This document shows, one piece after another, positions 17,069 through 26,194 of a DNA stretch of 64,000 bases. Source of the stretch: Lachnospiraceae bacterium (GTDB taxonomy: Bacteria > Bacillota > Clostridia > Lachnospirales > Lachnospiraceae); contig CABJAM010000004.1 of assembly GCA_902363555.1 (NCBI GenBank), forward strand, positions 313,778-377,777, in the 5' to 3' direction. Below the pieces are notes generated by a model. That model saw only the letters and a program-made list of their open reading frames with translations. It did not search any database and had not been told where the DNA came from. How positions within the stretch are numbered: the first letter of the stretch is position 1; every line of letters begins with the position of its first letter. A program made the translations under genes and the position numbers.

Positions 17069-18724
17069 ATGAAATCGATTCAGACGAAATTTCTCATACT
17101 GATTCTGACATGTGTTTTGCTCTGTGCCGGAGTGATCGGAGGCGCAGGTATTATTACCACGTGGCGGGTGTCTGAGACGGATAGCGCCCGGAATATGAAC
17201 TTAATGTGCGAAGCCAGAGCCGGGGAGCTGGATGCTCTGTTGTGCAATATCGAGCAGTCGGTGGGAACTCTGGCCGTCTATGCCCTGGAGCAGCTGGAAA
17301 GTGTTGACCGCCTGAAGTCGGATTCGGATTATATGGAGGATTACACAAGCCGGCTGGAGTCCGTAGCAGTTAATTCTGCCAATAACACGGAGGGCGCTCT
17401 GGCTGTGTATGTCCGCTTTAATCCGGATTTTTCGCCGCCTACCTCCGGCCTGTTCTGGAGTAAAACCGAGCAGAGCGGTATTTTTCAACAACTGACGCCG
17501 ACGGATTTTTCAAGCTACAGCCCGTCGGACGTGGAGCATGTGGGCTGGTATTATATTCCTGTAAAAAATGGCAGCGCCACATGGATGACGCCCTATCTGA
17601 ACCAGAATATCAATAAGACGATGATCTCCTATGTCATTCCCCTTTACAAAAGCAATGAGACGGTGGGCGTTGTGGGAATGGACATTGATTTTTCCGTTAT
17701 TGAAAAGCTGGTGGGAGATATTACTGTTTATCAGACCGGCTACGGTTTTCTAGCTGATGCCTCGGGAAATGTGATGTACCATGAGCAGCTTCCCATGGGA
17801 ACCCAGATGGCCAATACGGATAGTAGCCTGGTTCCCGTAACCCATGAGCTGGAGAACGGCACAAGCGGAAGTAATCTGTTTACATACCGCTGGAATAAGG
17901 AAGATAAAAAGATGGCCTTTCGGACTCTGGAGAATGGGATGCGGCTGGCGATCACCGCGCCAGTGAAGGAGATCAATGCTGTAAGGAACGACCTGATCCG
18001 TGTGATGGGCGTGGCGACGGTGCTGATCGTTTCCATGGCCATACTGCTGACGGTACTTTTGACCCGAAGGCTGATCCGGCCGTTAAAGGAGCTGAATGAG
18101 GCCGCCAAAAAGATTGCCGCCGGAGATTTAAGTATTTCCCTGACCCAGGCCACAAAGGACGAGGTGGGCACCCTGTCGGACAGCTTCCAGCAGACGGTGA
18201 ACCATCTGCAAAAATATATTGACTATATTAACAGTCTGGCGTACCGGGATTCTCTGACTGGGGTTAAGAATAAGACGGCTTACCAGGAGGCGGAACGGCG
18301 GCTGGATGAACAGATACGCCTTGGCCGGCCGGAATTTGCTGTGGTCGTTTTTGATATTAATAATCTGAAGACGATCAATGATAATTATGGCCACGATTTC
18401 GGAGATATGCTTATTATGGAGGCCTGCCGGCTGATCTGCAAAACCTTCCGTCACAGCCCGGTGTACCGCATCGGCGGCGACGAGTTTGTGACGATTTTGG
18501 AGGATGAGGATTTTCGGGATTATAATAAGCTGCTGGAAGATTTTGAGAAAGGCATGGAGGAGCAGAACCAGAGTGTTCATAAGGAAAGCCGGCTGTCGAT
18601 CGCGCGCGGGATCGCGGTGTATTCCAGTGAAACGGATTTGGTGTTTGCCAATGTGTTTAAGCGGGCGGATAGCTATATGTATAAAAATAAGGCGGCTATG
18701 AAGGCGCAGATGCAGGGGCATTAA
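17069..18724 (+). CDS. Membrane diguanylate cyclase (dCache-HAMP-GGDEF)
   Basis: 551 aa. Membrane segment at about residues 8-30, an extracellular Cache-type sensor domain to about 300, second membrane segment near 311-333, HAMP to about 390, then a GGDEF domain with intact GGDEF at 469-473, so it should make c-di-GMP from two GTP. The inhibitory I-site position reads RHSP rather than RxxD, so product inhibition there is probably lost. RBS ACAGGGAGG precedes ATG 17069, and a strong terminator follows. The Cache domain may bind the same sugar or amino ligand class as the neighbours (inference). Confidence 0.93.
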   Translation: MKSIQTKFLILILTCVLLCAGVIGGAGIITTWRVSETDSARNMNLMCEARAGELDALLCNIEQSVGTLAVYALEQLESVDRLKSDSDYMEDYTSRLESVAVNSANNTEGALAVYVRFNPDFSPPTSGLFWSKTEQSGIFQQLTPTDFSSYSPSDVEHVGWYYIPVKNGSATWMTPYLNQNINKTMISYVIPLYKSNETVGVVGMDIDFSVIEKLVGDITVYQTGYGFLADASGNVMYHEQLPMGTQMANTDSSLVPVTHELENGTSGSNLFTYRWNKEDKKMAFRTLENGMRLAITAPVKEINAVRNDLIRVMGVATVLIVSMAILLTVLLTRRLIRPLKELNEAAKKIAAGDLSISLTQATKDEVGTLSDSFQQTVNHLQKYIDYINSLAYRDSLTGVKNKTAYQEAERRLDEQIRLGRPEFAVVVFDINNLKTINDNYGHDFGDMLIMEACRLICKTFRHSPVYRIGGDEFVTILEDEDFRDYNKLLEDFEKGMEEQNQSVHKESRLSIARGIAVYSSETDLVFANVFKRADSYMYKNKAAMKAQMQGH

Positions 18725-18761
18725 TAGGAGCTGGCGAAATCGAAATGGATATGTTGCGAAT

Positions 18762-18796
18762 AAAAACGGATGTCTTTATGGATATCCGTTTTTTTC
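18762..18796 (+). terminator. Terminator after diguanylate cyclase gene
   Basis: Stem AAAAACGGAT (18762-18771) / ATCCGTTTTT (18784-18793) continuing into T residues. Confidence 0.85.
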
Positions 18797-18865
18797 GGTG
18801 GAATTTTTTTATGGTTTGTGCTAGAATGTCTTTATTATAGACAGAAAGAAAAAGGATGATAAAAA

Positions 18866-19762
18866 ATGGGAATTATTCGGGCGGCACACCTGATTTATGA
18901 TTATATTACCCGTGATGATGAAACCGGTACGGAGACTGCCAGCCGTGCCATCGACGATGTGGACCTGGATGTCGATGCCGGTGATTTTATTGCGATCCTG
19001 GGGCATAACGGCTCCGGAAAGTCGACGCTGGCCAAGCATATTAACGCACTGCTGACGCCCACGGGCGGCAGTATATGGGTGAAAGATATGGACACAAAGG
19101 ACGAAAACCATACGTGGGATATACGCCAGAGCGCCGGCATGGTGTTTCAGAATCCCGACAATCAGATCATCGGGAGTATTGTGGAAGAAGATGTAGGGTT
19201 TGGGCCGGAAAATATCGGCGTTCCTACGGATGAGATATGGCAGAGGGTTGATCAGAGCTTAAAGGCTGTGGGAATGACGGAATACCGGACCCATTCGCCA
19301 AACAAGCTGTCCGGCGGACAGAAGCAGCGGGTGGCCATTGCCGGAGTGATGGCCATGCGCCCGGAATGTATCGTGCTGGATGAACCTACGGCGATGCTGG
19401 ACCCCAATGGCCGCAAGGAAGTTTTGCGCACGGTCCACGAGCTGAACCGGGAAGCCGGGGTGACGGTGGTGCTCATCACCCATTATATGGATGAGGTCAT
19501 TGACGCGGATAAGGTATTTGTTATGGATGACGGCAAGGTTGTGATGCAGGGGCGGCCAAAGGAGATTTTTTCACAGGTGGAAAAGCTCAAAGCGCTGCGG
19601 CTGGATGTTCCCCAGGTGACGGAGTTGGCCTATGAGCTGAAAAAAAGCGGCCTGCCGCTGCCGGATGGTGTACTGACGATCGGGGAGCTGACGTCCGCGC
19701 TGACCCCGCTGCTGGGAACAGGCCATACGACGATACACCATGGAGGAAGCTATGTCGATTAG
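18866..19762 (+). CDS. ecfA1: ECF transporter ATP-binding subunit EcfA1
   Basis: 298-aa ATPase of the energy-coupling factor module for vitamin uptake. Walker A GHNGSGKST near residue 47, Q-loop VFQNPDNQI, signature LSGGQKQR, Walker B CIVLDEPTAMLDP, switch His in ITHYMDE. Its stop lies 11 bases inside the next gene. The order ecfA1-ecfA2-ecfT-truA is the standard group II ECF locus of Firmicutes, serving several S-components encoded elsewhere. Confidence 0.95.
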   Translation: MGIIRAAHLIYDYITRDDETGTETASRAIDDVDLDVDAGDFIAILGHNGSGKSTLAKHINALLTPTGGSIWVKDMDTKDENHTWDIRQSAGMVFQNPDNQIIGSIVEEDVGFGPENIGVPTDEIWQRVDQSLKAVGMTEYRTHSPNKLSGGQKQRVAIAGVMAMRPECIVLDEPTAMLDPNGRKEVLRTVHELNREAGVTVVLITHYMDEVIDADKVFVMDDGKVVMQGRPKEIFSQVEKLKALRLDVPQVTELAYELKKSGLPLPDGVLTIGELTSALTPLLGTGHTTIHHGGSYVD

Positions 19763-20609
19763 ATTGGAAAATGTCAATTATATATACAGCCCGGATAGTG
19801 CTTTTCGCAAACAGGCTTTAAAGGATATTCATCTGGAAATCCGGGATGGAGAGTTTATCGGCCTGATCGGTCATACAGGCTCGGGAAAGTCCACGCTGAT
19901 CCAGCATTTAAATGGGCTGATGAAAGCGACCAGCGGGCACATTTATTACAATGAACAGGATATTTATGAGAGCAGCTTTAATCTGCGGGGGCTTAGGGCT
20001 TTAGTGGGGCTGGTTTTTCAGTATCCGGAGCATCAGCTTTTTGAAGTGACGGTGTTTAAGGATATTTGTTTTGGACCGAAAAATCTGGGCCTTCCCCAGG
20101 AGGAGTGCGAAAAGCGCGCAAGAGAGGCGCTGAACCTGGTGGGGCTTAAAGAAAAGCACTGGCAGAAATCGCCCTTTGAGCTGTCCGGCGGACAAAAACG
20201 GCGGGTGGCCATTGCCGGAGTGCTGGCGATGAAACCGGAGGTGTTGATCCTGGACGAGCCTACGGCCGGGCTGGACCCGAAAGGGCGCAATGATATTCTG
20301 GACCAGATCGCAAGGCTCCACAAGGAAGGGAATATGACGGTTATCCTCGTTTCCCACAGTATGGAGGATGTGGCCCGCTATGTGGACCGGCTGATCGTTA
20401 TGAACCGGGGCTCTGTGTTTATGGACGGCACGCCGTCGGAGGTGTTTAAGCATTATGTGGAGCTGGAGCGCATCGGGCTGGCGGCGCCACAGGTGACTTA
20501 CGTGATGCATCAACTGGCCCAGAAGGGCTTTTCTGTGAATGAAAATGCCACCACCGTGGAGGAAGCCAAAAATGAAATTTTAGCGGCGCTTGGGAGGATA
20601 CAGCCATGA
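19752..20609 (+). CDS. ecfA2: ECF transporter ATP-binding subunit EcfA2
   Basis: 285-aa second ECF ATPase. Walker A GHTGSGKST, Q-loop VFQYPEHQLFE, signature LSGGQKRR, Walker B VLILDEPTAGLDP. ATG 19752, preceded by TGGAGGAAGCT, is preferred over 19740 because of this ribosome-binding site; it overlaps ecfA1 by 11 bases, and its end overlaps ecfT by 4. It forms the EcfA1A2 heterodimer that drives substrate release through EcfT. Confidence 0.95.
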   Translation: MSIRLENVNYIYSPDSAFRKQALKDIHLEIRDGEFIGLIGHTGSGKSTLIQHLNGLMKATSGHIYYNEQDIYESSFNLRGLRALVGLVFQYPEHQLFEVTVFKDICFGPKNLGLPQEECEKRAREALNLVGLKEKHWQKSPFELSGGQKRRVAIAGVLAMKPEVLILDEPTAGLDPKGRNDILDQIARLHKEGNMTVILVSHSMEDVARYVDRLIVMNRGSVFMDGTPSEVFKHYVELERIGLAAPQVTYVMHQLAQKGFSVNENATTVEEAKNEILAALGRIQP

Positions 20610-21442
20610 TACGTGATATTACCATCGGACAATACTACCCGTCGGAGTCGGTGATCCACAGGCTGGACCCCAGAGTCAAGCTGGTGGGCACGATCGTTTT
20701 TATTATTATGATCTTCTGTATTAACAACCTGGCGGGATATTTGGTGGCTACGGCAGCTTTGGGCTGTATCATCAAGCTGGCCCATGTGCCTTTAAAATAT
20801 ATCATTAAGGGCCTGAAGGCCATCTTCTTTATTTTAATATTTACCGCGCTGCTGAACATTTTCCTGACACCGGGGGATGCGGTTTTTGAATGGAAATTTA
20901 TCCATATTACAAAGGAAGGTCTTTTGATCGCGCTGAAAATGTCGGTGCGTTTTATTTACCTGATTATCGGCTCATCCATTATGACGCTGACGACCACGCC
21001 TAACCACCTGACCGACGGCCTTGAAAAGGGGCTTTCACCATTGAAGAAAATCCATGTGCCGGTCCATGAGATTTCCATGATGATGTCCATCGCCCTGCGG
21101 TTTATACCGATCCTCATGGAGGAAACGGATAAGATTATGAAGGCTCAGCAGGCCCGGTGCGCGGATTTTGAGAGCGGAAATATTTTTCAGCGGGCGAAAA
21201 GCCTTGTACCGGTGCTTGTGCCACTGTTTATTTCCTCGTTCCGGCGGGCCAATGACCTGGCCATGGCTATGGAGGCCCGGTGCTACCATGGCGATGAGGG
21301 GCGGACGAAGATGAAACCGCTGCATTATTACCGGCGGGATTATATCGCCTATCTGCTGATCGTGCTTTATGTGGCGGTGTTGATATTGCTCAACATATTT
21401 TTTCCGGCAGTACAGGCGTCATTATTTGCAATCATATTTTAA
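20606..21442 (+). CDS. ecfT: ECF transporter transmembrane subunit EcfT
   Basis: 278-aa membrane protein with about six hydrophobic segments. It carries the two conserved cytoplasmic Ala-Arg motifs used for coupling to the ATPases, here QQARCADFESG near residue 190 and MEARCYHGDEGRT near 225. It overlaps ecfA2 by four bases and is followed 20 bases later by truA. Confidence 0.94.
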   Translation: MIRDITIGQYYPSESVIHRLDPRVKLVGTIVFIIMIFCINNLAGYLVATAALGCIIKLAHVPLKYIIKGLKAIFFILIFTALLNIFLTPGDAVFEWKFIHITKEGLLIALKMSVRFIYLIIGSSIMTLTTTPNHLTDGLEKGLSPLKKIHVPVHEISMMMSIALRFIPILMEETDKIMKAQQARCADFESGNIFQRAKSLVPVLVPLFISSFRRANDLAMAMEARCYHGDEGRTKMKPLHYYRRDYIAYLLIVLYVAVLILLNIFFPAVQASLFAIIF

Positions 21443-21462
21443 CTGTTTGATGGGAGATGTAT

Positions 21463-22287
21463 ATGAGTACAGAGGTTTCGATAAAGGATGAGCATACGCT
21501 GGCGGCTGACCCGGGGGATTTTGCCGTCGCAAACCGGGAGGAGCGGCCGCTGCGCCGTATCCTGCTTGTCATTTCCTACGATGGCACGAATTACTGCGGA
21601 TGGCAGGTCCAGCCCAACGGTACAAGTATCCAGACAGTGCTCCAGGCGGCCATCGAGGATCTGGTGGGCGAAAAAATCAATCTGACCGGGGCCAGCCGGA
21701 CCGATTCCGGTGTTCACGCTCTGGGGCAGGTGGCGGTTTTTGATACCCATATGGGCATTGCCCAGGAGCGCTTTGCCATGGCATTAAATCAGCGGCTGCC
21801 GCGGGATATTGCCATACAAAAATCGGTGGAGGTGCCGCTTTCCTTTCATCCCAGATATCAGAAAACGTCCAAAACGTATGAATATAAAATATTCAATGCC
21901 AGAAAGCCCCAGCCCCTTTGCCGGCTTTATAGCTATTTTGTGCCTCAGCGCCTGGATGTTGCGGCTATGGAAAGGGCGGCCGGCTATCTGTGCGGCACCC
22001 ACGATTTTAAAAATTTCGCATCCACCAAATCCAATGTGAAGGATACGGTGCGGACGGTGTATGCGCTGACGCTTTCTAAGGACGGGGATATGCTGACACT
22101 TAAGATTACCGGCGACGGATTTCTATATAATATGGTGCGGATTATTGCCGGAGCGCTTTTGAAGGTCGGCTTTGGACAGAAGCCGCCGGAATTTGTCCGT
22201 CAGGTGCTGGAAAGCGAGACGCGGATCATTCCCGGCCCTACGGCGCCGGCCCACGGGCTGACCCTGGTGGAGATCAAGTATGGATAA
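21463..22287 (+). CDS. truA: tRNA pseudouridine(38-40) synthase TruA
   Basis: 274 aa; ATG 21463 is six bases after GGGAG and preferred to the ATG at 21457. Catalytic D81 lies in GASRTDSGVHALGQ. The enzyme isomerises uridines 38-40 of the tRNA anticodon arm. It has an N-terminal extension of about 30 residues before the usual RRILLVISYDGTNYCGWQ start. Its 3' end overlaps the radical SAM gene by eight bases, which indicates co-transcription. Confidence 0.95.
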   Translation: MSTEVSIKDEHTLAADPGDFAVANREERPLRRILLVISYDGTNYCGWQVQPNGTSIQTVLQAAIEDLVGEKINLTGASRTDSGVHALGQVAVFDTHMGIAQERFAMALNQRLPRDIAIQKSVEVPLSFHPRYQKTSKTYEYKIFNARKPQPLCRLYSYFVPQRLDVAAMERAAGYLCGTHDFKNFASTKSNVKDTVRTVYALTLSKDGDMLTLKITGDGFLYNMVRIIAGALLKVGFGQKPPEFVRQVLESETRIIPGPTAPAHGLTLVEIKYG

Positions 22288-23233
22288 TGCCGGGGTGTCC
22301 ATGGGAAAAGAGGATCGGCTTTGTCGTTTGTGCCCCAGGAACTGCGGTGTGGACCGGAGCCGCACTGTGGGCTTTTGCGGGATGACCGATGAAATACGTA
22401 TTGCCAGAGCGGCGCTGCATATGTGGGAGGAGCCGTGTATTTCGGGAAATGCCGGCTCGGGTACTGTGTTTTTTTCCGGCTGTACGCTGCGCTGTGTATT
22501 CTGTCAAAATTATGGGATTTCCACATTGCGGCAGGGCACTGGGATCAGTGCAGAACGGCTGGGGGAGATATTTTTGGAATTGCAGGCTGCGGGGGCATGG
22601 AATATCAATCTGGTGACGCCGGGCCATTATGTGCCACAGATCATCCGGGCGCTGGACATGGCCAGGCGCCAGGGGCTTGGGCTGCCGGTGGTGTATAATA
22701 CAAGCGGCTATGAGCGGGTGGAAACGCTGAAGGCTCTGGAGGGCTACGTGGATATTTACCTTCCGGATTTTAAATATGTCAGTGCTCAGCTATCCGGGAA
22801 GTATTCCGGCGCTCTAGATTATTTTGATGTGGCTTCGGCGGCGCTGGCCGAGATGGTGCGGCAGGTACCGGCGGCCCTGTTTGATGCGGCGGAGGATGGC
22901 CGTATGCTTAAAGGGGTGATCGTGCGCCACCTGCTTTTGCCGGGCTGTCTGATGGATTCTAAAAAGGTGGTGCGCTATCTTTACGAGACGTACGGCGACC
23001 GCATTTATATAAGTCTGATGAGCCAGTATACGCCGCTGCCCCACGTGGCTCAAAAGTACCCGGAGCTGAATGTGAAGGTGAAACGTAAATCTTACAATAA
23101 GCTGGTGGATTATGCCCTTGAGCTTGGGGTGGCCAATGCCTTTATACAGGAGGGGGAGGCCGCAAAGGAGAGCTTTATCCCTGATTTTGATATGGCGGGG
23201 GCGGAGCCGGAGCCAAAGCCGGAACTTGATTGA
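22280..23233 (+). CDS. Radical SAM protein, PflX-like
   Basis: 317 aa. Radical SAM cluster motif CTLRCVFCQN near residue 72 (Cys-x3-Cys-x2-Cys), preceded by a second Cys-rich motif CRLCPRNCG...GFCG at about residues 14-34 that may hold another iron-sulfur cluster. This is the layout of COG1313/PflX proteins, relatives of pyruvate formate-lyase activases whose substrate is mostly unknown. The C-terminal tail (about 12 residues of alternating Pro/Glu) is unusual. The start could also be the ATG at 22301. It overlaps truA and precedes the sigma-54 activator. Confidence 0.88.
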   Translation: MDNAGVSMGKEDRLCRLCPRNCGVDRSRTVGFCGMTDEIRIARAALHMWEEPCISGNAGSGTVFFSGCTLRCVFCQNYGISTLRQGTGISAERLGEIFLELQAAGAWNINLVTPGHYVPQIIRALDMARRQGLGLPVVYNTSGYERVETLKALEGYVDIYLPDFKYVSAQLSGKYSGALDYFDVASAALAEMVRQVPAALFDAAEDGRMLKGVIVRHLLLPGCLMDSKKVVRYLYETYGDRIYISLMSQYTPLPHVAQKYPELNVKVKRKSYNKLVDYALELGVANAFIQEGEAAKESFIPDFDMAGAEPEPKPELD

Positions 23234-23306
23234 GTGCCCGGACACCGTGCGGATTGTGGATATTGTACGAAGGCGTAAATTTTGCGGACATATGGAGATT
23301 GAGAGA

Positions 23307-24737
23307 ATGGACAGGGAAGAATATCTTGAAAAACTGAAAGAAAGTATCGACGTGTTGTCCGACATCATGGATACGGAAAATTACGGGATGTGCCTTGTGG
23401 ATGGTGAGGGACGCATTATAAAATGGAATTATGAGCGCCTATTCGGCCATAAGGAAGCCGATGTGCTCGGGCTGCCGGTGGAGTCGGTGATTGAAAATAC
23501 CCGGCTGCATATCGTGGCCAGGACCGGTGAAAAAGAATTGTTCCAGATTCAAAAAATTCACGGGAATAACGTGATCGCCAACCGTATCCCTATCATTTTT
23601 AATGGCGCGCCCATCGGAGCGGCAGGCACAATCATTTATAAAAACACAAAGGAGCTGGCGGAGGCCTGGCATTATGTGGAGCGGGCGGAAAATAATATGA
23701 AGGCCTATAAAAGCGAGCTGGCGAAAATGTATCAGGCCCGGTACCACTTTGAGGATATCCAGACGATCAATCCTCAGATGGAAGCTTTAAAGAACCTCTG
23801 CCGGGTCGTGGCTGGTACCCAGGCGACGGTTTTGATCCAGGGGGAGAGCGGTACCGGGAAGGAGCTGTTTGCCCAGGCGATCCACAACGCCAGTATGGTT
23901 TCCCAGGAGCCCTTTGTGAGCATCAACTGCGCATCGATCCCCAAGGATTTGATGGAATCTGAGCTTTTCGGCTATGAATCCGGAGCTTTTACGGGAGCCC
24001 GGCGGGAGGGCAAGATCGGTAAGTTTGAGCTGGCCGGGCACGGCACATTGTTTTTAGATGAGCTGGGAGCTATGCCTGTGGAGATGCAGGCCAAGCTTTT
24101 GCGGGTACTGGAAAATCACGAGTTTGAGCGGGTTGGCGGAAATAAAAAAATAAATTTTGACGCCCGTGTGATTGCCGCCACCAATGAAAAGCTGGGGGAA
24201 TCTGTGGCTGCGGGAAACTTTCGGAGTGATCTGTATTACCGGCTCAGTGTGGTCAGCGTGGATATTCCGCCGCTGCGCAGCCGGCTGGAGGATTTGCCGG
24301 AGCTTTGTATGAGCCTGCTCGCTTCTCAGCAGAAGAAGTATAATATGGGCGGTTTTCCCGCATCGGTCAGCGGCCGGGTGCTGACGCTGCTGAAAAAACA
24401 TGACTGGCCGGGGAATGTGCGGGAGCTGCGCAATGTGATGGAGCGGGCTCTGATTATGAGCCAGGGGCATGAGATTCTTGTGTGCCATCTGCCGGATTAT
24501 CTGCAAAGTCTCAGCCAGGGCGGGGCTAAGGCGGATGGAAATGCGGATGGCGCCGGCGGTGCGGATAGTGATGTGGGGTATTATTATCGGGAGATTAACC
24601 GGCTGGAGAAGCAGATGATCGAGTCGGCGTTGAAAAATTGTGGGGGAAACCGGACGGAGGCGGCGAGACAGTTGGGGATTCATCGGTCGGTGATTTATAA
24701 GAAGATGAAGGATTTGAATATTTTTTCGGGGGAGTAG
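23307..24737 (+). CDS. Sigma-54-dependent transcriptional activator (PAS-AAA-Fis)
   Basis: 476 aa from ATG 23307 (GGAG nine bases upstream; ATG 23292 in the same frame is an alternative). N-terminal PAS sensor domain (about 20-130), AAA+ domain with Walker A GESGTGKE, sigma-54-contact loop ESGAFTGA, LFLDELGAM, and an R-finger region. A low-complexity Gly/Ala/Asp linker leads to a C-terminal Fis HTH (GGNRTEAARQLGIHRSVIYKKM). It is encoded about 630 bases upstream of a near-consensus -24/-12 promoter that drives atoDA-like genes, which is its likely target. Confidence 0.93.
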   Translation: MDREEYLEKLKESIDVLSDIMDTENYGMCLVDGEGRIIKWNYERLFGHKEADVLGLPVESVIENTRLHIVARTGEKELFQIQKIHGNNVIANRIPIIFNGAPIGAAGTIIYKNTKELAEAWHYVERAENNMKAYKSELAKMYQARYHFEDIQTINPQMEALKNLCRVVAGTQATVLIQGESGTGKELFAQAIHNASMVSQEPFVSINCASIPKDLMESELFGYESGAFTGARREGKIGKFELAGHGTLFLDELGAMPVEMQAKLLRVLENHEFERVGGNKKINFDARVIAATNEKLGESVAAGNFRSDLYYRLSVVSVDIPPLRSRLEDLPELCMSLLASQQKKYNMGGFPASVSGRVLTLLKKHDWPGNVRELRNVMERALIMSQGHEILVCHLPDYLQSLSQGGAKADGNADGAGGADSDVGYYYREINRLEKQMIESALKNCGGNRTEAARQLGIHRSVIYKKMKDLNIFSGE

Positions 24738-24763
24738 GGGGGTGTAGCGCACATTGTGGGGGC

Positions 24764-25180
24764 GCGGTTGCGGCGCAGTGTTCCGGACGCTGGGCGGCTA
24801 TGGGGCGTGTTTTTGCCCGGGGCGCCGGCGGCTTCTGGGCTGTGCTCCGGGGGGCGCGTTCCTTTTGTCACTTCGACCGGCGGACTTCGGGGGATAAGTG
24901 CGTCTAATATGCAAAATGCGATAATTTCGGACACCGGCCCAATGCTCAGTAAGCTCTGATGAGCTTTCTTCGCTTGGGCCTCAGATTTGGGCCTTGTGGG
25001 CGCCAAATCTGGTCCGGAATTATCGCATTTTCCATATAAGACTTACTAATCCCCCTACGTATGCCGGTCGATGTGACAAAAGGAACGCGCCCCCCGGAGC
25101 ACAGCCCAAAAGCCGCCGGCGCCTCGGGCAAAAACATGACCCATAGCCGCCTGGCGTCCGGAACACTGCGCCGCAACCGC
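24764..25180. repeat. 417-bp long palindrome (two 167-bp inverted arms)
   Basis: Bases 24764-24930 are an imperfect inverted copy of 25014-25180: the outer ends GCGGTTGCGGCGCAGTG / CACTGCGCCGCAACCGC match exactly and the inner ends AAAATGCGATAATTT / AATTATCGCATTTT nearly so. The 83-base centre contains two more inverted repeats, GGCCCAA/TTGGGCC and CAGATTTGG/CCAAATCTG. Both arms read through as similar peptides in opposite orientation, so the overlapping open frames are by-products. It could be a decayed mobile element, a duplicated inverted sequence or a structured RNA; nothing decides between them here. Confidence 0.8.
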
Positions 25181-25234
25181 TGTCGGACTGCTTCGATGGA
25201 TTGGGGAGAAAAAATTTTGTTTTTTGGTGGTTTT

Positions 25235-25273
25235 AGGCCTGCGTGTCTTTATTATAGACACGCAGGCCTTTTT
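25235..25273 (+). terminator. Strong rho-independent terminator
   Basis: 14-bp stem AGGCCTGCGTGTCT / AGACACGCAGGCCT (25235-25248, 25256-25269) followed by T5. It isolates the sigma-54 promoter from upstream transcription. Confidence 0.9.
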
Positions 25274-25364
25274 GCGTCTTTAATTGGAACATTTATATGG
25301 GATGGGGTGGGAGATGTTAGGGTGTTTTGGGGGATTAATGAGGGTTTTTGGAGGGGTGGGATTT

Positions 25365-25380
25365 TGGCATGGGATTTGCT
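25365..25380 (+). promoter_or_regulatory. Sigma-54 (-24/-12) promoter of the CoA-transferase operon
   Basis: TGGCATGGGATTTGCT fits TGGCAYR-N4-TTGCW fully, with GG and GC 12 bp apart. It lies 110 bases before the atoD-like start and downstream of the sigma-54 activator gene. Confidence 0.85.
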
Positions 25381-25489
25381 TTATATAGTTATTGAAAATA
25401 GGTGTTCATTGCTTTGAGGCGGATGGGGTGTTTGGTTTGTTCGCTTTGGGGGAATGGTTTATGAAGGGTATATAGGAAGGAGTTTTTTT

Positions 25490-26146
25490 ATGGCTAAGGT
25501 GAGTTTGATTAGTGCGGCTGAGGCTGCGGGTTTGATTAAGGATGGGATGACGGTGATGATTGGCGGGTTTATGGCCAATGGTACGCCGGAGGGCGTGATT
25601 GATGCGCTGGTGTTGTCCGGGGCTAAGGATTTGACGGTGATCTGCAATGATGCGGGGCTGCCTGGGAAGGGTACGGAAAAGCTTTTGCAGACGCATCAGA
25701 TTAAGAAGTTAATCGCTTCGCATGTGGGGATGACGCCGGAGTGCGGACGGCAGTATAGTGCCGGGGAACTGGAACTGGAGCTGACGCCTCAGGGTACGCT
25801 GGCCGAGAAGGTCCGCTGCGGCGGGGCCGGGCTTGGCGGTTTTCTTACACCTACGGGCGTAGGAACGGTGGTGGCCGAGGGGAAGAAGGTTATGGAGATC
25901 GACGGGCAGGAGTATTTGCTGGAGCTTCCTCTGCATGCGGATGTTGCGCTGCTTAAAGGGTATTTGGTGGATGAGGCCGGAAATATCCGTTATCGTGGCT
26001 CTACGAGGAATTTTAATCCGCTGATGGCAACGGCGGCGGATGTGGTGATCGTGGAAGCTGATCAGATCGTGCCGGCTGGAGAGATTGGGCCGGAGTATGT
26101 GGAAACGCCTGGGTTATATGTGGACTATATTGTAAAGGCCGAGTAA
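25490..26146 (+). CDS. atoD: CoA-transferase subunit A (AtoD-like)
   Basis: 218 aa from ATG 25490 (ATAGGAAGGAG upstream). The glycine-rich MIGGFMANGTPEGVIDAL motif marks the alpha subunit of family I CoA-transferases, which move CoA between acetyl-CoA, acetoacetyl-CoA or butyryl-CoA and free acids. It works as a heteromer with the beta subunit encoded 48 bases downstream. The sigma-54 promoter and activator upstream parallel the AtoC-atoDA arrangement of E. coli. Exact acid specificity cannot be told. Confidence 0.92.
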   Translation: MAKVSLISAAEAAGLIKDGMTVMIGGFMANGTPEGVIDALVLSGAKDLTVICNDAGLPGKGTEKLLQTHQIKKLIASHVGMTPECGRQYSAGELELELTPQGTLAEKVRCGGAGLGGFLTPTGVGTVVAEGKKVMEIDGQEYLLELPLHADVALLKGYLVDEAGNIRYRGSTRNFNPLMATAADVVIVEADQIVPAGEIGPEYVETPGLYVDYIVKAE

Positions 26147-26174
26147 CTGTTTACTGGCTCGCCAGTGAACAGTA
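26145..26174. repeat. Stem-loop between CoA-transferase subunit genes
   Basis: CTGTTTACTGGC (26147-26158) pairs with GCCAGTGAACAG (26161-26172) with one G-U-type mismatch; it begins at the atoD stop codon and has no T-run. Comparable in position and shape to the stem-loop at 7413. Confidence 0.55.
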
Positions 26175-26194
26175 ACGATATTGAGGAGGAATAG

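Noticed and set aside
24756..25176. Open frames on both strands (MGARLRRSVPDAGR... and its mirror)
   Set aside because: They are the two arms of the long palindrome read in opposite directions; no start sites and no recognisable protein.
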